Shown in pieces: positions 18,195 through 24,726 of a stretch of DNA of 25,091 bases. A program made the position numbers and the translations under genes. Numbering within the stretch: the stretch's first letter is position 1; the number at the start of each line of letters is the position of its first letter. Under the pieces are notes generated by a model that saw only the letters and a program-made list of their open reading frames with translations, was not told the origin of the DNA and searched no databases. Source of the stretch: an uncultured Stenotrophomonas sp. (GTDB lineage: Bacteria > Pseudomonadota > Gammaproteobacteria > Xanthomonadales > Xanthomonadaceae); assembly GCA_946223375.1 (NCBI GenBank), contig CAMICU010000030.1:1-25091 (forward strand), written 5' to 3'.

Positions 18195-18878
18195 GTGAGC
18201 AGTGCGCTGGACAGTTTCCTGGACAAGTGGCGTGACCGATGGCCGGAATGGGTCTTCGTGGAGCGCTTCGTCGCCGAGGCGGACCGGGCCCGGGCGGTGG
18301 CGTGGTTCGCGCTGCTGCAGGAGTTCGACGACATGCTCAATGCCAGCGGTGACACCACCCCGCAGGACGCCAAGCTGGCCTGGTGGGGCGAGGAGCTGCG
18401 CAGCTGGGCCGGGCAGCGCTCGCGCCACCCGCTGGGGCGTGTGCTGGAACCGGTGCGCGCGCCCTGGGCGCAGCTGGCCGATGCCCTGCCGGGGCTGCTG
18501 GACGCGCGCGAGCGCGCCCCCGATGGGGCACTGGCACGGGCAGGCTTGGCGCGTTATGCCGCCGCCATTGCCGCGGTGGAAGCGGCGATGTTTGGCGAAC
18601 GTCCGGCCAAATCGGCCGACGAGGCGGTGTTGACCCAGACCCTGGCGCAGCGCGTGCAGGAGCGGGGCGGCGCGGTTGTGCCGGCAGCGGTGGCCGACGA
18701 GGTGCAATGGCAGAAGCAGTTGCTGGCGGCCTGGCCGGGCCGCGTGGCGGGACCACGTCCACGCCGGCTGTATGCCTCGCTGGCGCGCGCAAGGCTGCAG
18801 GCGCTGATCAAGGGCGGGCAATACCAGCCCAGTCCCGCCGCCTTGTTGTGGCGCAGCTGGTGGGCTGCCCGCGGCTGA
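18195..18878 (+). CDS. Degenerate squalene/phytoene synthase-like protein
   Basis: A 227-residue, mainly helical protein beginning SSALDSFLDKWRDRWPEW. The first half has a pattern like prenyl head-to-head synthases: WFALLQEFDDMLNASGD where the Asp-rich helix is expected, followed by KLAWWGEELRSWAGQRSRHPLGRVLEPV, resembling the LxxWxxEL...HPxxxxL block. It is about 50 residues shorter than typical enzymes, and I see no convincing second Asp-rich motif, so catalysis is doubtful. The GTG at 18195 has GAGG (18185-18188) 6 bases upstream and is the best start; an upstream frame merely overlaps the phosphatase gene. It ends the deaminase-ubiG-phosphatase run. A link with isoprenoid or quinone metabolism is possible but unproven. 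Confidence 0.6.
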   Translation: MSSALDSFLDKWRDRWPEWVFVERFVAEADRARAVAWFALLQEFDDMLNASGDTTPQDAKLAWWGEELRSWAGQRSRHPLGRVLEPVRAPWAQLADALPGLLDARERAPDGALARAGLARYAAAIAAVEAAMFGERPAKSADEAVLTQTLAQRVQERGGAVVPAAVADEVQWQKQLLAAWPGRVAGPRPRRLYASLARARLQALIKGGQYQPSPAALLWRSWWAARG

Positions 18879-18998
18879 CCGCCGCGCAGGAGAGACGCAC
18901 GCCGCGCCGCCGGTGCTGTGTGCAGTTGCAGACAGCTGGGTGACGCAGGGAGGAGCGGCTTCGCGCCGCACGGCGCGCCTGCCGGGCGCGCGCGTTGC

Positions 18999-19850
18999 CT
19001 ACTTGCCGCGTTCCAGCACCAGCAGCGGGTCGATGCGGGTGTCGAACCAGTTCATGCCCCAGTGCAGGTGCGGCCCGGTCGCGCGCCCGGTCGCGCCGAC
19101 CGCGGCGATGGTCTGGCCCTGCTCGATGCGGTCGCCGACCTTCACGTCGATGCGCGACAGGTGCAGGAAGTTGGAGCTGATCCCGAAACCATGGTCGAGC
19201 ACCAGGGTGCCGCCGGTCAGGTACAGGTCCGGACCGGCGAAGGTGACGATGCCGGCGGCCGGCGTCTTCACCGGGGTGCCGGTCGGTACCGCGATGTCCA
19301 TGCCCGAATGGCCGGCGCCGGGCTGTCCGTTGTAGACACGGGCATTGCCGAAGCGGCCGCTGATGCGGCCCTGTACCGGCCACAGGAAGGTCTGGGTGAA
19401 ATCGGTGCGGTTGTCGTCGCGCCGGCGTGCCTCGGTGACCTGGGCCTGCTCGCGGGCGATGCGTTCGGCGATGGCCGGCGGCGGGTTCACCGTCTTCGGC
19501 GGCACGCCGTTGACGCGCTCGGTCGGCCAGTCGCGCGGGGTCACGCTGATGCTGGCGGTCTCGCTGCTGCCATCGGGCCGCTGCACCTGCACCTGCAGCG
19601 GGCCCTTCTCATCACGGCCGATGCCGAACACCACGCTGCCATAACCGCTGACCCGCAGCGCGCGGCCGGCGTAGCGCACGCTGCTGCCGGCCGGCACCTT
19701 GCCGATCACCATCGCGCCCTGCGAGGCGCTGGCCGGGAACACCACGCGGTTGTCGAGCAGCTCGCCGATGCCGTCCTGTGCCTGCACGGACGGGGCGGGG
19801 AACAGGGGCGCGGCCAGCAGCAGCGCCCCGAGCAGGAAGGATGAACGCAT
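18999..19850 (-). CDS. M23 family metallopeptidase, exported
   Basis: A 283-residue LytM-type peptidase. A signal peptide (about 1-24, VQA cleavage region) is followed by a beta-rich N-terminal domain (about 25-105), a charged helical linker (about 125-147) and the M23 domain (about 155-283). The zinc ligands are intact: HSGMDIAV (H181, D185) and HLHWG (H261, H263), so active peptidoglycan endopeptidase activity is expected. Its start shares one base with the dihydroorotase stop (TGATG), so the two are translationally coupled although they act in different compartments. The ATG at 19850 starts MRSSFLLGALLLAAPL; an in-frame extension to 19910 overlaps the upstream gene and would spoil the signal peptide. 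No clear terminator lies in the 120 bases before the convergent gene. Confidence 0.92.
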   Translation of the reverse strand: MRSSFLLGALLLAAPLFPAPSVQAQDGIGELLDNRVVFPASASQGAMVIGKVPAGSSVRYAGRALRVSGYGSVVFGIGRDEKGPLQVQVQRPDGSSETASISVTPRDWPTERVNGVPPKTVNPPPAIAERIAREQAQVTEARRRDDNRTDFTQTFLWPVQGRISGRFGNARVYNGQPGAGHSGMDIAVPTGTPVKTPAAGIVTFAGPDLYLTGGTLVLDHGFGISSNFLHLSRIDVKVGDRIEQGQTIAAVGATGRATGPHLHWGMNWFDTRIDPLLVLERGK

Positions 19851-21196
19851 CAGCGGTCGTAGGTCATGCGCTGGCCGGCCGGGGCGCCGACCAGCTTGCT
19901 GCCGTCCCACACCAACTGGCCATTGACCCAGGTGGAGGCGATGCGCGAACGGAAGGTGGTGCCTTCAAACGGTGACCAGCCGCACTTGGACAGCACGTCC
20001 TCGCGCTTGACGGTGAACGGCACGTCCTCCACCAGCACCAGGTCGGCGAAATAGCCCTCGCGCAGGAAGCCGCGCTGCTCCACGTCGAACAGCTGCGCCG
20101 GCGCATGGGCGAACTTCTGCACCACCTGCTCGCGGGTCAGCTTGCCTTCGTGCACGCGCTCCAGCGCGGCGACCAGCGCGTACTGCACCAGCGGCAGGCC
20201 GGACGGCGCCTGCGCGTAGGGCTTCTGCTTCTCTTCCCAGGTGTGCGGGGCGTGGTCGGTGGCGAGCACGTCGAGCACGTCGTCGGCGAGCGCGGCGGTG
20301 ATCGCCTCGCGGTCGGCCACCTCCTTGATCGCCGGGTTGCACTTGATCAGGTTGCCCTTGGTCGCATAGTCCGGGCGCGCGAAGTGCAGGAAGTGCACGC
20401 AGGTTTCGGCGGTGATCTGCTTGCGGCTGCCGTCGGCGCGGATCAGCGGACCCTTCTCGAACAGCGCCAGCTCATCGGCGGTGGAGATATGCAGCACATG
20501 CAGGCGGGTGCCGTGCTTGCGCGCCAGCGACATCGCCAGGCGGGTCGACTTGATGCAGGCCTCGCGCGAGCGGATGTCCGGATGCATGTCCGGGGTTAGC
20601 GCATCGCCGTATTTCTCCTGGAAGGCCTTCAGGTTGGCGTCGATCATCGGCGTGTCTTCACAGTGCGTGATGATCGGCGTCGGGCATTCGCGGAAGATCG
20701 CGTCCAGCGTTTCCGGATTGTCCACCAGCATGTTGCCGGTGGAGGCGCCCATGAACACCTTCACGCCCGGGGCCTTCTTCGGGTCCAGCGCACGGATGGC
20801 GTCCAGGTTGTCATTGCTGGCGCCGTGGTAGAAGCCGTAGTTGGCCCAGGCGCGGCCGCGCGCGAGCTCGTATTTGGCTTCCAGGATGGTCGAATCCAGC
20901 GTCGGCGGATTGGTGTTCGGCATGTCCATGAAGCTGGTCAGGCCACCGGCCACCGCAGCCGCCGATTCGCTGGCGATGTCGCCCTTGTGGGTCAGGCCCG
21001 GTTCGCGGAAGTGCACCTGGTCGTCGATCATGCCAGGCAGCAACCAGCGTCCGGCTGCGTCCACCACCTGCTCGCCGTCGCGCGGCGCCAGCCCGTTGCC
21101 GATCTGCGCGATGCGGCCGTTCTCGATGCGCAGGTCGCCGTCGAAGGTGCGGCCTTCGTTGACCATGCGGGCATTGGTGATGAGCGTGGAGGACAT
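19850..21196 (-). CDS. pyrC: Dihydroorotase
   Basis: A 448-residue cyclic amidohydrolase of the type I-like dihydroorotase group, catalysing ring closure of carbamoyl aspartate in pyrimidine synthesis. Landmarks: PGMIDDQVHFREPG (54-67), the bridging Lys in GVKVFMG (K146), THCE (H178), HVLHIS (H236) and ATDHAPH (D314), plus SSTGNML-like GASTGNML. The first His of the usual HxH metal pair is replaced by Gln (Q60-V61-H62). I recall the same DDQVHFREPG block in Bacteroidetes-type dihydroorotases, so it may mark a clade and not a defect, but metal binding should differ from E. coli PyrC. Allantoinase is a less likely alternative. The ATG at 21196 is one base from the yidD stop. Confidence 0.88.
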   Translation of the reverse strand: MSSTLITNARMVNEGRTFDGDLRIENGRIAQIGNGLAPRDGEQVVDAAGRWLLPGMIDDQVHFREPGLTHKGDIASESAAAVAGGLTSFMDMPNTNPPTLDSTILEAKYELARGRAWANYGFYHGASNDNLDAIRALDPKKAPGVKVFMGASTGNMLVDNPETLDAIFRECPTPIITHCEDTPMIDANLKAFQEKYGDALTPDMHPDIRSREACIKSTRLAMSLARKHGTRLHVLHISTADELALFEKGPLIRADGSRKQITAETCVHFLHFARPDYATKGNLIKCNPAIKEVADREAITAALADDVLDVLATDHAPHTWEEKQKPYAQAPSGLPLVQYALVAALERVHEGKLTREQVVQKFAHAPAQLFDVEQRGFLREGYFADLVLVEDVPFTVKREDVLSKCGWSPFEGTTFRSRIASTWVNGQLVWDGSKLVGAPAGQRMTYDR

Positions 21197-21197
21197 G

Positions 21198-21449
21198 TCA
21201 GTGTTTTCCTGTGCAGCGGCAAGAGGGGGAGTCGCGCTCGGGGACCGGGTCGAAGCCACCGGGATGGAACGGCTGGCAGCGGCCCAGCCGCAGCAGCGTA
21301 AGCCAGCTGCCGCGCACGGGGCCGTGTACGCGGATGGCTTCCATCCCGTATTCAGAGCAGCTGGGGACAAAACGGCAGCGCGGCCCGAGCAGGGGGCTGA
21401 TGAAGCGCTTGTAGAAGCGCAGTACGGCAATGAGAAGGCGGCCGATCAC
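21198..21449 (-). CDS. yidD: Membrane protein insertion efficiency factor YidD
   Basis: An 83-residue protein with the YidD pattern: an amphipathic N-terminal helix LLIAVLRFYKRFISPLLGPRCRFVPSCSEYGMEAI, then GSWLTLLRLGRCQPFHPGGFDPVP. The three conserved Cys (two in RCRFVPSC, one in GRCQPFHPGG) are present, plus extra Cys near the end. It helps YidC-dependent insertion of inner membrane proteins. In most bacteria it sits between rnpA and yidC; here it heads a unit with dihydroorotase and an M23 peptidase. The GTG at 21449 is the only upstream start, since an in-frame TGA lies at 21455-21453. There is no recognisable Shine-Dalgarno, and a long imperfect palindrome ends two bases before the start codon. 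Confidence 0.93.
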   Translation of the reverse strand: MIGRLLIAVLRFYKRFISPLLGPRCRFVPSCSEYGMEAIRVHGPVRGSWLTLLRLGRCQPFHPGGFDPVPERDSPSCRCTGKH

Positions 21450-21451
21450 CG

Positions 21452-21484
21452 TTCAATGATATGCCACTTGGCATTGTCATTGAA
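21452..21484. promoter_or_regulatory. 33-bp near-palindrome upstream of yidD
   Basis: Outer arms TTCAATGA (21452-21459) and TCATTGAA (21477-21484) are perfect. Inner arms ATGCCA (21461-21466) and TGGCAT (21469-21474) are perfect around a CT centre. Only one base on the left and two on the right are unpaired. It is strikingly AT-rich for this GC-rich region. It could be an operator for the yidD-pyrC-M23 unit or a leader hairpin that occludes the yidD start. The regulator is not identifiable from the sequence. Confidence 0.55.
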
Positions 21485-21656
21485 TTTGTCGCACGATGCC
21501 GGGACGGCGCCGGGGGACCATGAAGGGTCCGGCCGGTGCCCGCCGGGCGCGCAGGCGTGCCCGGTTACGTTCCGAACTGCGCGAAACGGTCCGGTGACGC
21601 CATCGGACCCTTGCAGCACGGGGCGGGCATCCGTTCAGCGACGGTGCCCGGCGCGG
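21485..21656. other. Spacer between the yidD palindrome and the dksA promoter
   Basis: No gene is evident. One imperfect inverted repeat, GGTCCG (21588-21593) and CGGACC (21604-21609), can form a hairpin of about 9 bp with a G-U pair; it has no U-tract. The stretch is part of the divergent regulatory region. Confidence 0.4.
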
Positions 21657-21713
21657 TTGCTGCTGCTGGTCGGGTAGGCTATAAAGGCCCGCTTTCCCGG
21701 GCCCCGGGGGAAA
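21657..21713 (+). promoter_or_regulatory. Candidate dksA-family gene promoter with GC-rich discriminator and leader hairpin
   Basis: TTGCTG at 21657-21662 and TATAAA at 21680-21685 are separated by 17 bases, a good sigma-70 arrangement with a strong -10. The next seven bases, GGCCCGC, form a GC-only discriminator of the type linked to ppGpp/DksA inhibition. In the short leader TTTCCCGGG (21693-21701) and CCCGGGGGAAA (21703-21713) can pair as a hairpin just before the AAGGAAGAG ribosome-binding site (21715-21723). Confidence 0.5.
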
Positions 21714-21729
21714 CAAGGAAGAGCGTTTC

Positions 21730-22872
21730 GTGGCTGCTAAAAAACCTGCAAAAAAGGCCGTCAAGGTCGCCAAGAAAACCGCCAAACCTGTAGTCAAGAA
21801 GGCGGCGTCCAAGCCGGCTGCGAAGAAGCCGGTCGCCAAGGTTGCCAAGCCGGCAGCGACGAAAGCGCCCGCCAAGAAGGCGGTTGCCAAGAAAGCACCG
21901 GCAAAGCAGGCGGCTCCTGCCAAGAAGACGGTGGCCAAACCGGCCCCGGTCAAGAAGGCGGTTGCCAAGAAGGCGGCTCCGGTAACCAAGAAAGCCCCAG
22001 TTGCGAAGGTTGCCAAGCCGGTCGTCGCACCTGCCGCCAAGAAAACCGCAGTGGTAGCCAAGGCTGCCAAACCTGCGGCCAAGCCGGTGGTGAAGAAGGC
22101 AGCGGCCAAACCCGCCGCCAGCGCCGCCAAGACTCCTGCCGCAAAATCCGTGGCCAAGTCCGTACCGAAGCCGGCCGCCAAGCCGGTGACGGCCAAGTCT
22201 GTCCCGGTCGAAGTCGCCAAGAAGGCCCCCGCTCCGGCACCCGTGCCGGCCGCCAAGCCGACCCCCGCGGCCAAGACCCCGCAAACCAAGAATCCCGTGC
22301 CTGTTTCGAAATCCCACGTAAAAACCCCCGTCAAATCCGCAGCGCCTGTGGCCGTCCGTCCGGTCGGCAAGGTGGCGGTCGCCGTCACCGCGCGTTCGGC
22401 CGCCCCGGCACCGCGCAGCAAGTACAAGGTGGTGGAGTACCAGACCGACGACGCGACCGGTCGCCCGATCCTGCCGGCCGGCTACAAGCCCACCGCTGAT
22501 GAGGAGTACATGAGCTCCCTGCAGCAGGAGTACTTCCGTCAGCGCCTGCTGCAGTGGCGCGCGGACCTGGTCGAGGAGTCGAAGCAGACCATCGAGAACC
22601 TGCGTGACGAAGTCCGCGACATCGGCGACGAAGCCGAGCGCGCGACCCGTGAGACCGAGAACTCGCTGGAACTGCGCACCCGTGACCGCTACCGCAAGCT
22701 GATCGGCAAGATCGACAGCACGCTCAAGCGCCTGGAAGCCGGCGACTACGGTTACTGCGTCGACACCGGCGAGGAAATCGGCCTGGATCGCCTGGAAGCC
22801 CGTCTCACCGCCGAGCGCACCATCGATGCGCAGGAGCGTTGGGAGCACCTGCAGAAGCAGCAGGGCGACTGA
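21730..22872 (+). CDS. dksA: DksA-family RNA polymerase-binding protein with histone-H1-like N-terminal extension
   Basis: A 380-residue protein in two parts. Residues 1 to about 228 are low-complexity Lys/Ala/Pro/Val repeats (AKKPAKKAV-like units), as in histone H1-like or AlgP-type tails, and would bind nucleic acid non-specifically. Residues about 230-380 match DksA: DEEYMSSLQQEYFRQRLLQWR, the coiled coil, and SLELRTRDRYRKLIGKIDSTLKRLEAGDYGYC. At the coiled-coil tip the key acidic pair (D71/D74 in E. coli) is D300/E303. Of the four zinc-finger cysteines only C343 remains; the others are T346, T364 and A367, so it cannot hold zinc in the classical way. This resembles the zinc-independent DksA2 type. 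The start is a GTG at 21730 after AAGGAAGAG. A terminator follows. Confidence 0.9.
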   Translation: MAAKKPAKKAVKVAKKTAKPVVKKAASKPAAKKPVAKVAKPAATKAPAKKAVAKKAPAKQAAPAKKTVAKPAPVKKAVAKKAAPVTKKAPVAKVAKPVVAPAAKKTAVVAKAAKPAAKPVVKKAAAKPAASAAKTPAAKSVAKSVPKPAAKPVTAKSVPVEVAKKAPAPAPVPAAKPTPAAKTPQTKNPVPVSKSHVKTPVKSAAPVAVRPVGKVAVAVTARSAAPAPRSKYKVVEYQTDDATGRPILPAGYKPTADEEYMSSLQQEYFRQRLLQWRADLVEESKQTIENLRDEVRDIGDEAERATRETENSLELRTRDRYRKLIGKIDSTLKRLEAGDYGYCVDTGEEIGLDRLEARLTAERTIDAQERWEHLQKQQGD

Positions 22873-22895
22873 CCGTCCGGTTTTGGTTGAACCCC

Positions 22896-22928
22896 GCAGA
22901 ACCCCGCCTTGGCGGGGTTCTGCCTTTC
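22896..22928 (+). terminator. Terminator after the DksA-family gene
   Basis: A 12-bp perfect stem (22896-22907 with 22912-22923) with a CTTG loop, followed by CTTTCTG. It lies 24 bases past the stop. The ribosome-binding site of the next gene (22930-22934) begins right behind it, so the deaminase depends on read-through or on a promoter inside this gene. Confidence 0.8.
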
Positions 22929-22943
22929 TGGAGGTGGCGGAAG

Positions 22944-23399
22944 ATGGCAGAGCACGACGTTTTCATGCGCCGCGCGGTGGAGCTGGCGCGCGCCAACATC
23001 GCCGCCGGTGGCCGGCCGTTCGGTGCGGTGCTGGTGAAGGAGGGCAGGGTGCTGGCCGAGGCGGCCAACGGCATCCACGCCAGCCACGACCCGACCGACC
23101 ATGCCGAGATGCGCGCGATCCGGCTGGCCAGCGCCGCGCTGGCCAGCCCGCGGCTGGACGGCTGCAGCGTGTATGCCAGTGGCCATCCGTGCCCGATGTG
23201 CCTGGCGGCGATGTACCTGTGCGGGATCGAGCAGGCCTGGTTCGCCTATTCGAACGAGGACGGGGAGCCGTTCGGGCTGTCCACCGGTGCGGTGTATGCG
23301 CGCCTGGCCGAGGGGCCGGCGGCGCCGGGCTCGGGCCTGCGGCAGTTGAAGCCGGCGGGCGAGCAGGGGCTGTACGCGGAATGGAAGGCAGGGCGGTAG
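22944..23399 (+). CDS. Nucleoside/guanine deaminase-like zinc deaminase
   Basis: A 151-residue cytidine deaminase-fold protein with the zinc motifs HAE (53-55) and PCPMC (82-86), and RPFGAVLV near the N-terminus. The run DPTDHAEMRAI and the C-terminal part are closer to GuaD-type guanine deaminases and general nucleoside deaminases than to TadA, whose usual RNA-binding C-terminus is not evident. Substrate is therefore open: guanine or another base/nucleoside. The ATG at 22944 has GGAGG 9 bases upstream; the open frame to 22839 crosses the terminator and overlaps the previous gene. It is convergent with the MFS gene, with a long palindrome between. Confidence 0.85.
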   Translation: MAEHDVFMRRAVELARANIAAGGRPFGAVLVKEGRVLAEAANGIHASHDPTDHAEMRAIRLASAALASPRLDGCSVYASGHPCPMCLAAMYLCGIEQAWFAYSNEDGEPFGLSTGAVYARLAEGPAAPGSGLRQLKPAGEQGLYAEWKAGR

Positions 23400-23419
23400 C
23401 AGACACGCGGCCCCCTCAT

Positions 23420-23471
23420 CCGCCCTTCGGGCCCCCTCTCCCGCAGGCGGGTGAAGGGGCCCGAAGGGCGG
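23420..23471. repeat. Intergenic palindromic (REP-like) element
   Basis: A perfect 16-bp inverted repeat (23420-23435 with 23456-23471) encloses a second small inverted repeat, CCCGC (23440-23444) and GCGGG (23447-23451). The context CCCTCATCCGCCCTTCGGG is the kind of dispersed palindrome often seen between convergent genes in GC-rich proteobacteria; copy number cannot be tested here. It lies between two stop codons (23399 and 23482) and may end transcription in both directions. Confidence 0.7.
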
Positions 23472-23481
23472 GGGCAGATGC

Positions 23482-24726
23482 CTACTGCAGGTCGCGCAGG
23501 TTCAGGCGGCGCAGCTGTGGCGCCTTCCAGGCGGTGACGCCAGCCACGCCGAGCACCGCGCAGCCGCCGATCACCACCGCCGGGACCAGTCCCAGCCAGC
23601 GGGCCATGGTGCCGGCATAGAACGCGCCCAGCTCGTTGGACGAGCTGATGAAGATGCCGTTGATCGACGACACCCGGCCGCGCATCTCATCGGGCGTGGC
23701 CAGCTGCAGGATGGTCGAGCGCACCACCACCGAGACCCCGTCGCAGGCGCCGTAGAACAGCAGGATGGCCGCTGACAGCCAGAAGTGCTGGGACAGGCCG
23801 AAGGCGATCACGCACAGGCCGAAACCGGCTACCGCGAACAGCAGCACGCGCCCGGCATTGCGCTGCAGCGGCCGGCGGGCCAGCCACAGGCCAACGCAGA
23901 TCGAGCCCAGCGCCGGCGCCGCGCGCAGGATGCCCAGGCCTTCCGGGCCGTAGTGCAGGATTTCCTGGATGAAGGCCGGCAGCATCGCCACCACGCCGCC
24001 GAGCAGTACCGAGAACATGTCCAGCGCCATCGCGCCGAGCATGATCTGGTTGCCAAGCACGAAGCGCGCGCCTTCGGCGATGCTGGCGAAGATCGGCGCA
24101 CGGGTGGTCGGCGGTGCCGGCTCGCTGACCTTCAGCGAGGCCAATGCCAGCAGCGCCAGCGTCGCCATCACCGCGGCCACGGCGTAGGACAGGCCCTTGC
24201 CGCCCCAGCCGACCAGGATGCCGCCCAGCGCCGGGCCGACCACCATGCCGGTCTGGAACACCACGCTGCCGAAGCCGGCGCCGCGTGCGAACTGCTCGCG
24301 CGCCAGCACCCGCGCGAACAGCGCGTTGTAGATCGGGGACAGGAAGGCGCGGACCATGCCGGTCAGCGCGATCGCCAGGTAGATCGGCCAGACCCCCTTG
24401 AACGGCAGCCAGCCCATCGCCACCGCGGCCAGCACCACCGCGGTGGCGATCAGGCCGAGGCTGGCGGCCATGCCCAGCCTGCGCCGCGGCAGATGGTCGA
24501 CCAGGTAGCCGGCGAACGGTGCCACGCAGAAGAACGGCAGCACCTCGGCCAGGCCGATCAGGCCCAGCGAGAACGGATTGCGGGTGATCTCATAGATATG
24601 CCAGCCGACCGTGACCGCGACGATCTGGTAGGACAGCATCGCCGCGATGCGGTACAGCAGCAGCTGGGCGAAGCCGGGCTGGCGCAGCAGGGCGCCGGCA
24701 CTGCCGCTGTCGCGCGGGCGGCTCAC
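23482..24726 (-). CDS. Major facilitator superfamily transporter
   Basis: A 414-residue protein with about 12 hydrophobic segments. A motif A-like loop GYLVDHLPRRRLG lies between TM2 and TM3, and the middle loop (LKVSEPAPPTTRAPIFASIAEGARFV) is of the MFS_3/EntS-like exporter group. These are proton-coupled exporters of siderophores or drugs; the substrate here is unknown. The start is taken as GTG at 24726, which overlaps the sufE stop (GTGA), so translation is coupled. The frame stays open upstream, but that part lies over sufE in another frame. No further evidence links its substrate to Fe-S assembly. Confidence 0.85.
   Translation of the reverse strand: MSRPRDSGSAGALLRQPGFAQLLLYRIAAMLSYQIVAVTVGWHIYEITRNPFSLGLIGLAEVLPFFCVAPFAGYLVDHLPRRRLGMAASLGLIATAVVLAAVAMGWLPFKGVWPIYLAIALTGMVRAFLSPIYNALFARVLAREQFARGAGFGSVVFQTGMVVGPALGGILVGWGGKGLSYAVAAVMATLALLALASLKVSEPAPPTTRAPIFASIAEGARFVLGNQIMLGAMALDMFSVLLGGVVAMLPAFIQEILHYGPEGLGILRAAPALGSICVGLWLARRPLQRNAGRVLLFAVAGFGLCVIAFGLSQHFWLSAAILLFYGACDGVSVVVRSTILQLATPDEMRGRVSSINGIFISSSNELGAFYAGTMARWLGLVPAVVIGGCAVLGVAGVTAWKAPQLRRLNLRDLQ

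Noticed and set aside
21452..21484. Reading the yidD palindrome as a Zur or Fur box
   Set aside because: The arms do not match the Zur or Fur consensus patterns I know closely enough to name a regulator, so it is reported only as an unidentified palindrome.
21730..22340. Short repeated sequence that could be mistaken for a CRISPR or tandem repeat array
   Set aside because: The units are irregular codon-level repeats of Lys-Lys-Ala/Pro type inside an ORF, with no constant repeat length or unique spacers.
21477..22848. Two long minus-strand frames opposite the DksA-family gene, rich in Ala/Thr/Gly or Gly/Leu/Arg repeats
   Set aside because: They are the complement of the Lys/Ala repeat tract. 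The DksA domain on the plus strand is clearly the coding product.
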